Source: Coriobacteriaceae bacterium (GTDB taxonomy: Bacteria > Actinomycetota > Coriobacteriia > Coriobacteriales > UMGS124). From it: 5,817 nucleotides of DNA. The first letter of the stretch is position 1, and each line of letters starts with the position of its first letter. The translations under genes and the position numbers were made by a program. Below are positions 5,790-5,817 of this stretch, one piece after another. The notes below the pieces were generated by a model that worked only from the letters and a program-made list of their open reading frames with translations, made no database searches and was not told the origin of the DNA. Location: positions 1 through 5,817 of the forward strand of contig JAHZHK010000158.1 in assembly GCA_019420325.1 (NCBI GenBank), in the 5' to 3' direction.

Positions 5790-5817
5790 CCAAACGTCAC
5801 GTTATTCAATTTGACGG
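5786..5817 (+). CDS. Possible start of a translationally coupled downstream gene (partial)
   Basis: An ATG overlaps the stop codon of the membrane protein gene in the form ATGA and stays open for the ten codons up to the window edge (MTKRHVIQFD). The overlap type is typical of coupled genes, but there is no clear ribosome binding site and too little sequence to identify a product. It may be chance. Confidence 0.2.
   Translation, partial: MTKRHVIQFD

Overview
The window reads as a high-GC, gene-sparse stretch of an anaerobic actinobacterium, most likely a Coriobacteriia/Eggerthellaceae-type gut bacterium. The inference rests on three things: strong GC preference at third codon positions in the genes, a Tat-exported FAD-dependent reductase, and a divergent gene whose product looks like the 12-helix membrane half of the LuxR-type regulators typical of that family. 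No marker gene fixes the taxon, so it remains an inference.

Layout. Positions 1-782 contain no convincing gene but are rich in structure: a perfect 12-bp inverted repeat (94-120), two copies of a palindromic operator-like element 33 bp apart (334-391), a tandem pair of GC-rich hairpins with the same flanks but different stem sequences (495-608), and an AT-rich tract with TTAAC-like words at helical spacing (684-749). A Nudix hydrolase gene lies on the minus strand (783-1175, GTG start). After a 485-base gap holding a strong terminator (1524-1558) comes a large minus-strand gene (1661-3646) for an exported flavoprotein reductase with an Ala/Pro/Glu tail. A 565-base divergent intergenic region (3647-4211) carries an 11-bp perfect inverted repeat. 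The plus-strand gene 4212-5789 encodes the polytopic membrane protein and ends at its last helix with no DNA-binding domain. A possible next gene starts in an ATGA overlap at 5786 and runs off the window.

How the parts fit. The flavoprotein and the membrane protein form the familiar 'reductase plus divergent LuxR-type sensor' pair, in which the regulator senses a substrate at the membrane and controls the reductase. Here two things depart from that picture. The flavoprotein lacks, in an unaided alignment, the residues that bind fumarate in classical fumarate reductases, so its electron acceptor is probably something else. The presumed regulator lacks its helix-turn-helix, so it is a truncated gene, a split regulator or a stand-alone membrane sensor. 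No cytochrome or quinol-oxidising partner for the reductase is present in the window. The Nudix gene appears to be an unrelated housekeeping neighbour.
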